This document shows positions 28,405 to 36,840 of a stretch of 64,000 nt of DNA, one piece after another. A model generated the notes under the pieces. That model did no database searches. It saw only the letters and a program-made list of their open reading frames with translations, and was not told the DNA's origin. The number at the start of each line of letters is the position of its first letter. Position 1 is the first letter of the stretch. Position numbers and translations under genes: made by a program. The DNA comes from Propionivibrio sp. Its GTDB lineage: Bacteria; Pseudomonadota; Gammaproteobacteria; Burkholderiales; Rhodocyclaceae. The stretch covers positions 1-64,000 of the forward strand of contig JADJLB010000010.1 of assembly GCA_016705685.1 (NCBI GenBank), in the 5' to 3' direction.

Positions 28405-29313
28405 CTAGAAGATATCGCCGTCGAGACAGAAACGGTTGCGCCCCGCCTGGCGTGCGTGAATCAGCAGCGATTTGCTGCGCTCGATCAACGCCGCTGAGTT
28501 TTCACCGGTGTATTCGGTGATGCCGCCACTGACGGTCACGCGCAAGGCCGCGCTGGAGAACTCTAGTGTTTCGATCAATGTGCGCAGGCGTTCGAGGCCG
28601 ATCATGGCGTCTTTCAGGGATACATTGGGTAGTACCAGAAGGAACTCGTCGTCTCCGATACGGCCGGCAATATCGATTTCACGCATGCTCTCTATGAGCA
28701 GTTTGCCGATTCCACTCAGCACGTTTTCACCGAGCCCCTGTCCATGTTTGGCACAGAAAGGAAGAAAGTGGTCAACATCCACTTGCGCCAGCGTGAATGG
28801 CGTACCGTACCGGCGGGCACGATGAATCTCGTTTTCCAGCAGGTACATGACATGTCTTTGATTGTAGACGCCGGTCAGCGGGTCGCGTACCGAGAGTTTC
28901 TTGATCTCGCTACGCAGGGATTTCTCGGTATTGATATCGGTGAGCGTCACAAGTACACGACGCACGCTCCCATCGAGCGAAAAAACCAGCAGAGCATTGA
29001 CACTCAGCCAAAATGGGGGTGCCTCATCCTTGTTTAAGGCCATGACGCAGTCAAATACAGGTTTTGATGAGCGCAACGCCTGCTTCAGCGGCAGATCGTC
29101 AGCGCCTATCGCCATGCCGTTTTCATTTGCCCAGCGAGGGGCCGTGTTGCCCAGCATTTCGTCGGCAGTATTGTTGTTCAAGCACGGCGTGGCATCGGGG
29201 TAAAACACCAACAGGCCGATTCCCAGGCTATCGAGCAACCCTGCATAACGATTGATTTCTTCGTCCTTGGCGTAAGTATTCGGCAAAGGTGAAAATTGTT
29301 CGACTGAAGGCAT
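28405..29313 (-). CDS. PAS-GGDEF protein with degenerate active site
   Basis: About 302 residues from the ATG at 29313. An N-terminal PAS domain (about 18-125) precedes a GGDEF domain (about 140-300). The signature is GDDEF, and substrate residues differ from active enzymes such as PleD: in the segment after VDVDHF the usual Asn-Asp is Cys-Ala and the second Asp is Glu. It is therefore more likely a c-di-GMP or GTP sensor or an inactive regulator than a diguanylate cyclase. A longer frame starting at a TTG at 29394 would add a hydrophobic segment but runs into the upstream terminator; no start has a clear RBS. Confidence 0.72.
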   Translation of the reverse strand: MPSVEQFSPLPNTYAKDEEINRYAGLLDSLGIGLLVFYPDATPCLNNNTADEMLGNTAPRWANENGMAIGADDLPLKQALRSSKPVFDCVMALNKDEAPPFWLSVNALLVFSLDGSVRRVLVTLTDINTEKSLRSEIKKLSVRDPLTGVYNQRHVMYLLENEIHRARRYGTPFTLAQVDVDHFLPFCAKHGQGLGENVLSGIGKLLIESMREIDIAGRIGDDEFLLVLPNVSLKDAMIGLERLRTLIETLEFSSAALRVTVSGGITEYTGENSAALIERSKSLLIHARQAGRNRFCLDGDIF

Positions 29314-29379
29314 TGGCTTTGACTGGGTTCGCGACTTGAGCAATATAACAATCGTCAGAAAGAAAAAACAATGAATGCG

Positions 29380-29408
29380 AAAAAAAACCGCCAACAGGCC
29401 CGTTTGGC
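29380..29408 (-). terminator. Rho-independent terminator after metY
   Basis: Read on the minus strand, GCCAA - nine-base loop - TTGGC is followed by GG and eight T residues, 14 bases after the metY stop. A second possible stem (GGCCTG/CAGGCC) overlaps it. Confidence 0.65.
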
Positions 29409-29421
29409 CTGACGAACGGAC

Positions 29422-30693
29422 TTATGCGGCCGCCAGCGCCTGGTCCAGATCGGCAATCAAATCGTCAATATGCTCGATGCCGACCGACAGGCGGATCATG
29501 TCTTCCGATACGCCGGCCTTGACCAGTTCATCGGGAGACAACTGCCGGTGTGTGGTCGACGCCGGGTGACAGGCGAGCGATTTGGCGTCACCGATGTTAA
29601 CCAGTCGGGTAAACAGCTGCAATGCATCCTGGAAGCGGCCGCCCGCCGCATTGCCTCCCTTGACGCCGAAGGTGAGTATGCCGGAAGCAAGACCGCCCAT
29701 GTATTTCTGCACCAGCGAGTAATCCTTGTGATCCGGCAGTCCCGCGTAGTTGACCCACGACACCTTGGCGTGCCCCTTGAGGAACTGCGCCACTTTGGTC
29801 GTATTTTCACAAATGCGGTCCATGCGCAGCGGCAGGGTTTCCAGCCCCTGCAGAATCAGGAAGGCATTGAAAGGCGAAATGGCGGCGCCCATGTTGCGCA
29901 GAGGGACGACGCGAGCGCGGCCAATGAACGCGGCTGCCCCCAATGCTTCGGTGTAAACCACGCCGTGGTAGGAGACATCCGGTTCATTGAGCCGCTTGAA
30001 ACGCGCCTTGTGTTCGGCCCAGGGAAATTTCCCACTATCGACGATGATGCCGCCAATCGAGTTGCCGTGGCCACCGATGTATTTGGTCAGCGAGTGCACG
30101 ACGATGTCGGCCCCGTGCTCGAAGGGACGGCACAGATAGGGCGAGGGAACCGTGTTGTCAACGATCAGTGGAATGCCGTTACGGTGCGCAATATCGGCGA
30201 GTTTTTCGAAATCGGTGATGTTGCCGAGCGGATTGCCGATCGATTCGCAATAAATCGCCTTGGTCTTGCTGTCGATCTGCTTTTCAAATGAGACCGGATC
30301 GCGGTAGTCGGCAAAACGAACGCCGATGCCGTATTGCGGCAAGGTGTGCGCAAAAAGGTTGTACGTGCCGCCATACAAGGTAGACGCCGAAACGACATTG
30401 TCGCCGGCTTCGGCAATCGTCATCACCGCATAGGTAATGGCAGCTTGGCCGGAGGCCAATGCCAATCCGCCGATGCCGCCTTCCATCGCGGCAACCCGCT
30501 TTTCCAGCACGTCCTGCGTTGGGTTCATGATGCGCGTGTAGATATTGCCGACCACCTTCAGGTCGAAAAGATCGGCGCCATGCTGGGTGTTATCGAAAGA
30601 ATACGAGGTCGTCTGGTAAATTGGTACGGCAACCGCCTTTGTGGTTGGTTCAGGGCTGTAACCGGCATGGACGGCAAGCGTTTCGAGTTTCAT
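29422..30693 (-). CDS. metY: O-acetylhomoserine sulfhydrylase
   Basis: A 423-residue PLP enzyme of the Cys/Met metabolism family that makes homocysteine (or methionine) from O-acetylhomoserine and sulfide (or methanethiol). The N-terminus [18 protein letters not shown], the YQTTSY and YTRIMNPT motifs, and the PLP lysine in [11 protein letters not shown] are typical. The length above 420 and these motifs favour MetY over MetB/MetC (about 390). It appears to be a single-gene unit: a terminator follows and 148 bases without clear motifs lie upstream. Confidence 0.9.
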   Translation of the reverse strand: MKLETLAVHAGYSPEPTTKAVAVPIYQTTSYSFDNTQHGADLFDLKVVGNIYTRIMNPTQDVLEKRVAAMEGGIGGLALASGQAAITYAVMTIAEAGDNVVSASTLYGGTYNLFAHTLPQYGIGVRFADYRDPVSFEKQIDSKTKAIYCESIGNPLGNITDFEKLADIAHRNGIPLIVDNTVPSPYLCRPFEHGADIVVHSLTKYIGGHGNSIGGIIVDSGKFPWAEHKARFKRLNEPDVSYHGVVYTEALGAAAFIGRARVVPLRNMGAAISPFNAFLILQGLETLPLRMDRICENTTKVAQFLKGHAKVSWVNYAGLPDHKDYSLVQKYMGGLASGILTFGVKGGNAAGGRFQDALQLFTRLVNIGDAKSLACHPASTTHRQLSPDELVKAGVSEDMIRLSVGIEHIDDLIADLDQALAAA

Positions 30694-30841
30694 GAGGACT
30701 CCCGTGGCAGAGTTGGGGATAAAGGGTGAATCTTAGCCTGAATCAAGCCAAGAAATGAATTCATTGAAGTCTGCTTTTACGCCAATGTTCGCTATTAACA
30801 GTCATGTGGCTGGAGCAGTTGTCGGGGCTCGCGCAGGCAAA

Positions 30842-31996
30842 TCAGCTGGCCAGTTCATAGACTCGGCGCGACCCCTCGATGGTGAAATTACGGTGTTCGC
30901 CAAGCGCCGTCATGCCGTGTCGCTCAAGCTGATCGATCAACGCCGGAATGGCCTCCTTGCCGATGTTGTAAGCGGCGAGGTGTGTGGAGACCTGCAGCGA
31001 TTCGAAGAACTGCCGTGTACGCTCTATCGCCTGATCAATGCGGGCCTCATCGTCTCCTTCGCGCAATTGCCAAACGCGGGCGGCGTACTGTAATAATTTT
31101 TCACGCTTTTCTCCCCGTCGAACTTCAAGCATGGCGGGCAAGATGACGGCCAGTGACTGCGCGTGATCGAGGCCGTGTAATGCGGTCAGCTCGTGGCCAA
31201 GCATGTGGGTCGCCCAGTCGTTGGGTACACCGGCGCCAATCAGGCCGTTCAGCGCCATTGTCGCCACCCACATCAGGTTTGCCCGCAGGGCGTAATTCTG
31301 CGGTTCCTGCAAGGCCTTCGGCCCATCTTCGATGAGCGTAAGCAACAAGCCTTCGGCAAAGCGATCCTGTACCTTGGCATCGGCGGGGTAGGTGAGGTAT
31401 TGCTCGATGACATGAACGAAGGCATCAACCACACCGTTGGCGATCTGTCGCGCAGGCAATGTATAGGCCTTGGTTGGATCCAAAATTGAAAACCGGGGGA
31501 AAAGCAGAGGGTGTGAAAACGCCAACTTGTCGTTGCTGGCGCGTCGCGTGATCACCGCGCCGTTGTTCATCTCCGAACCCGTCGCGGGTAGGGTGAGAAC
31601 GGTGCCGAAAGGCACCGCGCTCTTGATCCTCGCTCGCTTGGATAGGATGTCCCACGGATCGCCAGCAAAGGGAATGGCGGCGGCAATGAACTTGGTACCG
31701 TCAATAACCGATCCGCCCCCTACGGAAAGCAAGAAGCCGATGTTTTCGCGCCGCGCAAGTTCTACCGCCTGGATCAATGTTTCGTAAGTCGGGTTGGGTT
31801 CGATACCGCCAAATTCGACTACCGCAAATCCTTTCAAAGCCGCATTGACCTCAGCCAGTGTGCCGGTCCGGGCAATACTGCCACCTCCGTAGGTGATCAG
31901 CACTCGCGCATCGGCCGGAATTTCCCGGGCAAGTTCAGGGAGGCGATGAGTGCCAAAGAGAATGCGTGTCGGATTGTAGAAGGTGAAATTCTGCAT
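30842..31996 (-). CDS. yqhD: Iron-dependent alcohol/aldehyde dehydrogenase, YqhD family
   Basis: A 384-residue group III metal-dependent dehydrogenase that reduces short aldehydes with NAD(P)H. The N-terminal Rossmann-like half shows ITYGGGSI and LSVGGGSVIDGTKF; the metal site is in the C-terminal half with DAFVHVIEQYL (Asp, His) and HELTALHGLDHAQSL (His residues). The start MQNFTFYNPTRILFG is the YqhD N-terminus. It lies 3 bases downstream of the DMT exporter gene, so they are probably cotranscribed. Confidence 0.9.
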   Translation of the reverse strand: MQNFTFYNPTRILFGTHRLPELAREIPADARVLITYGGGSIARTGTLAEVNAALKGFAVVEFGGIEPNPTYETLIQAVELARRENIGFLLSVGGGSVIDGTKFIAAAIPFAGDPWDILSKRARIKSAVPFGTVLTLPATGSEMNNGAVITRRASNDKLAFSHPLLFPRFSILDPTKAYTLPARQIANGVVDAFVHVIEQYLTYPADAKVQDRFAEGLLLTLIEDGPKALQEPQNYALRANLMWVATMALNGLIGAGVPNDWATHMLGHELTALHGLDHAQSLAVILPAMLEVRRGEKREKLLQYAARVWQLREGDDEARIDQAIERTRQFFESLQVSTHLAAYNIGKEAIPALIDQLERHGMTALGEHRNFTIEGSRRVYELAS

Positions 31997-31999
31997 GGG

Positions 32000-32890
32000 T
32001 CAGCTCCCGGTGGTAATCGCGGCGGATCTTGAAGCGATGTAAGACCCCAGCGAAACAAAAACGAGTCCGCTCAACAACCAGGCGGTTAACGCCTCGTCAA
32101 GCAACGGCACGGCAAGAACGCCGGAAAGAATGGGCACCAATGCCAGAAAGGCTGCTGTCCGTTCGGTACCGAGGCTGGCGATGGCTTTGAGGTAAGCCAT
32201 CATGGCCAGTATCGTTGCCACGATACCTTGAAAAAGACATTGCGTGACGATCATCGACAGCGGCGCAGCGGCGAGTTGCTTAGGCAGCCAAACAATATAT
32301 ACCGGCAGATAAAACGCGGCAGAACCAAGCGCCAAAACGCGCGTCAACGTCCACGCGGAATAACCCCAGCGCGTGGCCAGCACGCTGTAGACAGCCCACG
32401 AAATTGAAGACAGCAGAATCAGAAAATCGCCGAACACGGAATCGGATGACCACGTGCTGAAGTAGGGAACGGCTGACAAAACAATGCCAATGGCGATTGC
32501 AGCCAAGCCCGTGCGGCGTATATGGCTTGGGCGAGTGCCTGCAATCAGCCAGATGACCGTACTGATCAGGAAGGGTTGCAGGCCCGAGAGAAGAATGGCG
32601 CCATGCGCCGCCGGTGCGTACTTGAAACCCTGATAGACCAGCGTGCAGTAAAGCAGATTGCCCAGTGCGGCCAGCACCCACAGTCGGCCATCGCGCCAGG
32701 CGTTTGACAGGCTGCGGCCAACAAAGGGGAGAAGCACTATCGAAGCGGTCGCCAGACGCAGGGCGACAATATCGTAGGGCGTCAGTACGCTTTTACCGCC
32801 AAGTCGGGAAACTAGGGTGAAACCAGTCCACATGACCAGCGTGGCCGTTGCGGCCAGATAGCCGACAAGCACTTGCTTTTGGTCCGACAA
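32000..32890 (-). CDS. DMT-superfamily EamA-type transporter
   Basis: A 296-residue inner-membrane protein with ten hydrophobic segments arranged as two EamA repeats of five (about 5-145 and 150-290), as in drug/metabolite exporters such as RhaT/YdcZ relatives. The substrate is not evident. It lies 33 bases after qmcA and 3 bases before yqhD in the same direction. Confidence 0.82.
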   Translation of the reverse strand: MSDQKQVLVGYLAATATLVMWTGFTLVSRLGGKSVLTPYDIVALRLATASIVLLPFVGRSLSNAWRDGRLWVLAALGNLLYCTLVYQGFKYAPAAHGAILLSGLQPFLISTVIWLIAGTRPSHIRRTGLAAIAIGIVLSAVPYFSTWSSDSVFGDFLILLSSISWAVYSVLATRWGYSAWTLTRVLALGSAAFYLPVYIVWLPKQLAAAPLSMIVTQCLFQGIVATILAMMAYLKAIASLGTERTAAFLALVPILSGVLAVPLLDEALTAWLLSGLVFVSLGSYIASRSAAITTGS

Positions 32891-32923
32891 TCGCGAGTCC
32901 GTCGCAGTTCTTGCCGTTAAATT

Positions 32924-33784
32924 TCAGGGTTTCGGTAATTTCTGAAACAGCCCGCGCAGGGTGTTCTGCAAGTCGGCTGGCAACAGCACGAGCTTGGCGT
33001 TTTGCGATTCGGCCAGCTTGGTCATACTGGCGATGTACTTTTCTCCAAGCAAATAGAGCATTGGCAGCTCATTTTCACCGAAGGCGCCGGTGATCTTGGT
33101 TATGGCCTGCGAGGACGCGTCGGCCAGCATGATTTGCGCGGCGGCGTCACGCTTGGCCGACTCCAGCCGGGCTTCCGCCGTGAGGATCATCGACTGTTTT
33201 TCACCTTCGGCGCGCGTCACCATGGCTTTGCGTTCCCGTTCGGCTGCGGCCTGCAGTTCCATCGCGCGCTGCATGGATTGCGAAGGCTTGATATCCTGAA
33301 TTTCGACCGATTTGACGGTCAGGCCCCAGTCCAGCGCTTCATCGGCAACGCCGGCCTTCAGCCGTGCCTTGATCATGTCGCGTTGCGACAGCGCCTCGTC
33401 AAGTTCCATCTCGCCGACAATCGAGCGCAATGTGGTCATGATCATGTTGCGTATGGCCTCGGAATAATCCTCGACGCCATAAACCGCCTTGACCGGGTCG
33501 GTGACCTTGATGAAAGCGATGGCGTTGACCACGATGACGGCGTTGTCGCGCGTGATGACCTCTTGTTCCTGGACGTCAAGGATGATGTCCTTGGTCGTGA
33601 CCTTGTACGAGACGGTGTCGAAGTAAGGGATGATGAAACGCAGCCCGGGCATCAAAGTCACCCGGTATTTGCCGAGGCGCTGGACGATCCATTCCTCGCC
33701 CTGGGGAATAATGCGTACGCCATTGGCGATCGTGACAATGACGAAAGCCAGTACTACCAACGAAGTGATGGTCATGCCAATCAT
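32924..33784 (-). CDS. qmcA: SPFH/Band-7 membrane protein QmcA (slipin/paraslipin)
   Basis: A 286-residue stomatin-type protein. One N-terminal transmembrane helix (about 4-22) is followed by the SPFH domain (NGVRIIPQGEEWIVQRLGKY onward) and a long Ala/Glu/Arg-rich coiled coil (about 170-240). It forms membrane microdomain assemblies. The ATG at 33784 overlaps the nfeD stop by 4 bases; a longer frame to 33877 lies inside nfeD and was rejected. The qmcA-nfeD pair is a conserved unit (ybbK-ybbJ in E. coli). Confidence 0.9.
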   Translation of the reverse strand: MIGMTITSLVVLAFVIVTIANGVRIIPQGEEWIVQRLGKYRVTLMPGLRFIIPYFDTVSYKVTTKDIILDVQEQEVITRDNAVIVVNAIAFIKVTDPVKAVYGVEDYSEAIRNMIMTTLRSIVGEMELDEALSQRDMIKARLKAGVADEALDWGLTVKSVEIQDIKPSQSMQRAMELQAAAERERKAMVTRAEGEKQSMILTAEARLESAKRDAAAQIMLADASSQAITKITGAFGENELPMLYLLGEKYIASMTKLAESQNAKLVLLPADLQNTLRGLFQKLPKP

Positions 33785-34221
33785 TTTGCTTCCTTCACTT
33801 TGATGAAACTTCCTTCGACAACAACGATGCAAACGCGCTCGCCCGCCTTGATCGCGGTGTCGGCATAACATTCCCACAGATCGGAGCCAAGTACCGGTTT
33901 CTGGAAGCGGACCTGGCCACGAATTTCCGGGTTGATGTCAGCGACCAAAATACCGACTTCACCGGTAACGTGGGCGGATGACGTGCCGACCCTGGTGACG
34001 GTCAACGGTTTGAGATAACGGAACCAGACGCCAACGAGCGCAATCGACAAGCCGGCCCAAAGCAAAATTTGCGTTGGCACAGCAAGAAAGGGATCGATCA
34101 GCAAGGCGATGCCTACGCCGATCGCAGCGATGCCGAACCAGATGATGAAGAATGCGGGAACAGCCAATTCCGACATCGCCAGGCAAAGTCCCAGGACGAC
34201 CCAGTGCCACCATTCGAACAT
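33781..34221 (-). CDS. NfeD-like membrane protein
   Basis: A 146-residue short NfeD (NfeD1b type). Three or four hydrophobic segments in the first ~80 residues are followed by an OB-fold domain (GEVGILVADINPEIRGQVRF, about 86-140). It works with the SPFH partner encoded immediately downstream (YbbJ-QmcA in E. coli). The protease domain of long NfeD forms is absent, as normal for this subtype. Confidence 0.87.
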   Translation of the reverse strand: MFEWWHWVVLGLCLAMSELAVPAFFIIWFGIAAIGVGIALLIDPFLAVPTQILLWAGLSIALVGVWFRYLKPLTVTRVGTSSAHVTGEVGILVADINPEIRGQVRFQKPVLGSDLWECYADTAIKAGERVCIVVVEGSFIKVKEAK

Positions 34222-34313
34222 GTTCGGCCTTTACCGTGATTGCCCAAAAGAGCCAAGCATAGCGCATCATTGATTCGACGTGCACACGCCATGGCAGGCC
34301 GATTCGGAATAAC

Positions 34314-35378
34314 ATGGCACTTGCGCAGCGATTTGTATTTACGATGAAGGGGAAGACCTTGTTGCCCAAAGAAACCACGCCCAGTTCGATCGTTAACTAC
34401 CTCGACCAGTACGTGATTGGACAGGATGAGGCGAAGAAGGTGCTGGCCGTTGCCGTCTACTCGCACTACAAAAAGATAACCACCTTCATGGCAGTCGATG
34501 GAGCCATCGCCAAGAGCAATGTCTTGATGATCGGTTCGTCGGGAACAGGAAAAACACTGCTTTGCGAGACCCTGTCCAGAATGCTGGCCGTTCCCTTTGT
34601 GACCGCGGATGCGACGTCGCTGGCCCAGACCAAGTACGTCAACGAAGAAATCGAAGCGGTTCTGCAACGACTCGTCGATAAGGCGGACGGCCTGGTTGAA
34701 AAGGCACAACTCGGCATCGTGTTTATCGACGAGATCGACAAGCTGAAGGCAAGCAAGGCTCAGGAGCGAGCGATTTCAGGTGAAAGCGTGCAGCATGCCT
34801 TGCTGAAGATCATGGAAGGGGCGCCGGTAAAGCTGAAGAGCAATCAGTACATCGACACCAGCAATATCCTGTTCATCTGTGGCGGGGCCTTTGTCGGGCT
34901 TGAGAACATCATGTCCAAGACCCACGGGTTCGGATTTATCTCGACGTCCAGCGATGACAACCAGAATATCCTGGATCGGCTCAACAAACGTGTCAAACCG
35001 ACGGATCTTTTTGAATTCGGGCTGATTCCCGAATTCACCGGTCGCTTGCCAATCATCGCCAGCTTTCAGAATCTGACCAAAGACATGCTGGTCAGAATCA
35101 TGAGCGTTCCAAAAAACTCGATTTACCGGCAATACATCGAGATATTCCGGGGCGAAGGCGTGGAGCTGTCGATCGCCCCTAGAGTATTCGAACAGATTTC
35201 CGAGATCGCCATCGAGTACAAGACCGGCGCACGCAGCTTGCGCGGCATATTCGAGGAACTGATGACGCCGATCCTGTATGTCGTGCCCGACGATCCGGAC
35301 ATTTACCGGGTCGAAATTGTCTCGCTATTCGAGGATCCACAACTGCTCAAACGCGACCGGACAGCCAGTCGGATGTGA
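34314..35378 (+). CDS. ClpX-like AAA+ ATPase lacking the N-terminal zinc domain
   Basis: A 354-residue paralogue of ClpX. The AAA+ core is intact: NYLDQYVIGQ, Walker A GSSGTGKT (74-81), Walker B IVFIDEIDK (135-143), arginine finger in GLIPEFTGR (Arg244) and sensor-2 GARSLR (about 305-310). Three features differ from housekeeping ClpX. The Cys4 zinc-binding domain is absent. Pore-1 loop GYVG reads KYVN (107-110). The RKH loop and part of pore-2 are shortened (170-180). The ClpP-binding loop region keeps a GFGF (205-208) like IGF. No clpP is nearby. Start at 34314 has GGA 5 bases upstream. A specialised unfoldase is inferred. Confidence 0.82.
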   Translation: MALAQRFVFTMKGKTLLPKETTPSSIVNYLDQYVIGQDEAKKVLAVAVYSHYKKITTFMAVDGAIAKSNVLMIGSSGTGKTLLCETLSRMLAVPFVTADATSLAQTKYVNEEIEAVLQRLVDKADGLVEKAQLGIVFIDEIDKLKASKAQERAISGESVQHALLKIMEGAPVKLKSNQYIDTSNILFICGGAFVGLENIMSKTHGFGFISTSSDDNQNILDRLNKRVKPTDLFEFGLIPEFTGRLPIIASFQNLTKDMLVRIMSVPKNSIYRQYIEIFRGEGVELSIAPRVFEQISEIAIEYKTGARSLRGIFEELMTPILYVVPDDPDIYRVEIVSLFEDPQLLKRDRTASRM

Positions 35379-35400
35379 TGCGCCGCCCGGGGCCTGAAAC

Positions 35401-35844
35401 TCAGCGGTAGACCAGCACCGGAACTTTGGAGTGCGTGAGAACCTTGTTGGTTTCGCTGCCGAGTAACAGGCCACTGAACCCGCGCCGGCCGTGTGAAGCC
35501 ATGAAGATGAGGTCGCATCCCCCCTGCGTCGCGGCGTCTATGATGGCCTCGTAGGGAATATCGCTAGTCAGGGTCGATTTCGTGCAGCTCACCCCGGCGT
35601 CCTGACAGAGACGCTCGACAAACCCCAGAATTTCTTGCGCCTGCTGTTCGGCCAGTTCGGCAAATTGCTCGGGGGTCGTCGAATCAATCAGCGCACCCTC
35701 GCCATAGTAGGTTACCGGGTATTCCGGCTTGGCGTAGAAAGCTGTCACGCGGGCGCCCGTTTCCTTGGCGAAGGTTACGGCGCGGCGGGACGTGTCCTGT
35801 GAAAGCTGTGAACCATCCGTGGGGACAAGAATATGCTTGAACAT
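35401..35844 (-). CDS. Universal stress protein UspA family
   Basis: A 147-residue USP with the ATP-binding form of the signature, HGRRGFSGLLLGSETNKVL (G-x2-G-x9-G-S), and Asp10 in VPTDGS. Such proteins act in oxidative, starvation and anaerobic stress. An FNR-type box (35942-35955) with a GACAAT -10 lies upstream in its direction, consistent with anaerobic induction (inference). It converges on the ClpX-like gene with 22 bases between stops. Confidence 0.88.
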   Translation of the reverse strand: MFKHILVPTDGSQLSQDTSRRAVTFAKETGARVTAFYAKPEYPVTYYGEGALIDSTTPEQFAELAEQQAQEILGFVERLCQDAGVSCTKSTLTSDIPYEAIIDAATQGGCDLIFMASHGRRGFSGLLLGSETNKVLTHSKVPVLVYR

Positions 35845-35941
35845 GACGACTCCGTTTCTCTGTTATGACCGCACTTTCAATATACCCCGAAATTCCACGA
35901 AAGGACAACGGAATTGTCTGGCCCCGAAGGCGATTGTTCGA

Positions 35942-35955
35942 CTGATGTGGATCAA
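35942..35955 (-). promoter_or_regulatory. FNR/ANR-type box for the uspA gene
   Basis: CTGATGTGGATCAA matches the FNR consensus TTGAT-N4-ATCAA at 9 of 10 bases. On the minus strand, GACAAT (complement of 35913-35918) lies 33 bases from the box centre, close to the class II spacing for a -41.5 site, and about 70 bases before the uspA start codon. Confidence 0.65.
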
Positions 35956-36010
35956 TGCCTCTGAAGCGCACGCACACAGCAGAGGCGCGTTCGGCTTGTT
36001 TTCGTTCGTT

Positions 36011-36024
36011 TTGATTTCAGTCAA
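36011..36024 (+). promoter_or_regulatory. FNR/ANR-type box for the hemerythrin operon
   Basis: TTGATTTCAGTCAA matches TTGAT-N4-ATCAA at 9 of 10 bases. A GACAAT -10-like hexamer at 36047-36052 is 32 bases from its centre, as in class II FNR promoters; transcription would start near 36059, about 22 bases before the ATG. Confidence 0.7.
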
Positions 36025-36080
36025 TATATCGAGCTGGTCCTTACCAGACAATCATTCGAGGTGATTTAACGGGATTTTCA

Positions 36081-36524
36081 ATGGAAAGTATCAGAGAATT
36101 GATGGCTGAAAAACATCGGCGATGCGATGACTATTTTGTTACAGCCGAACGCGCCGTAGCCAGCGCGAATTGGGATAAAGCCAGCGCAGAGTTTGAGAAA
36201 TTTCGAGATGCCATGTCGCGCCACTTTGATGTCGAAGAGAACATACTTTTTCCAGCCTTCGAAGCGCATACCGGCGTGTTTATGGGACCGACACAGGTCA
36301 TGCGGGGCGAGCATAAGCAATTGCGGGAACTGATGTCAGTGGCTGAAGCCGCTCTGGCGGCTCGGGATGCTGACGATTATTCCGGAACTGCCGAAACATT
36401 GTTGATCATGCTGCAGCAACACAACATGAAGGAAGAGAACGTACTTTATCCAATGTGCGACCAACATCTGGCGGAACACCTTGACGTGCTCTTGCCACAA
36501 TTGAAAAATGAACTCATTTCTTAG
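36081..36524 (+). CDS. Hemerythrin HHE domain protein
   Basis: A 147-residue four-helix protein with hemerythrin-like iron ligands: His12, His48, Glu52 (HFDVEEN), His78 (EHKQL), His114 and Glu118 (HNMKEEN). The HHE-type pattern suggests a non-heme di-iron site for O2 or NO sensing or iron storage, related to RIC/YtfE-type proteins. It heads the block with DUF2249, a membrane protein, sirB2 and hemN, behind an FNR-type box, so it is probably produced at low oxygen. The DUF2249 gene follows after 11 bases. Confidence 0.87.
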   Translation: MESIRELMAEKHRRCDDYFVTAERAVASANWDKASAEFEKFRDAMSRHFDVEENILFPAFEAHTGVFMGPTQVMRGEHKQLRELMSVAEAALAARDADDYSGTAETLLIMLQQHNMKEENVLYPMCDQHLAEHLDVLLPQLKNELIS

Positions 36525-36535
36525 GAATTCTTGAA

Positions 36536-36772
36536 ATGACTCAGCCGAGAGCGGACAAGATCATCGACGCGCGATTCATGGAGCCCCCCGAACCTTTCGT
36601 GCAAACGATGGATGCCTTGGATTCGATCGTTCCTGGGCAAAGGGTCTTACTCATACTCGGTCGCGAGCCAACCCCGCTCTATCGGGCACTCGAACTCAAC
36701 GGTTTTTCCTGGCAGACAGAACGTACCTCGGACGGTACCGTAGAAGTGTTGATGTGGCACAAGACGCAGTAG
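36536..36772 (+). CDS. DUF2249 family small protein (TusA-like fold)
   Basis: A 78-residue DUF2249 protein. Family features are IIDARFMEPPEPF at the start and GQRVLLILGREPTPLYRAL in the middle. The domain resembles TusA-like sulfurtransferase folds, but no cysteine is present here. Such genes are often found beside hemerythrins and denitrification or NO-response genes; the biochemical role is unknown. The ATG has AGGA 9 bases upstream. Confidence 0.78.
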   Translation: MTQPRADKIIDARFMEPPEPFVQTMDALDSIVPGQRVLLILGREPTPLYRALELNGFSWQTERTSDGTVEVLMWHKTQ

Positions 36773-36840
36773 CGTTATTCTTTCCGGTGCGCCAGTATCA
36801 ACGCGGGATGACCCGGTATTTCGGCTGCATTTGAGTGGCC

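Noticed and set aside
29311-29394. N-terminal hydrophobic extension of the GGDEF protein from a TTG at 29394
   Set aside because: It overlaps the metY terminator, and the A/T-rich run explains the Phe/Leu-rich translation; a real membrane anchor cannot be fully excluded.
30755-31093. 112-codon plus-strand frame starting in the metY-yqhD gap
   Set aside because: Most of it is antisense to yqhD; no RBS or domain.
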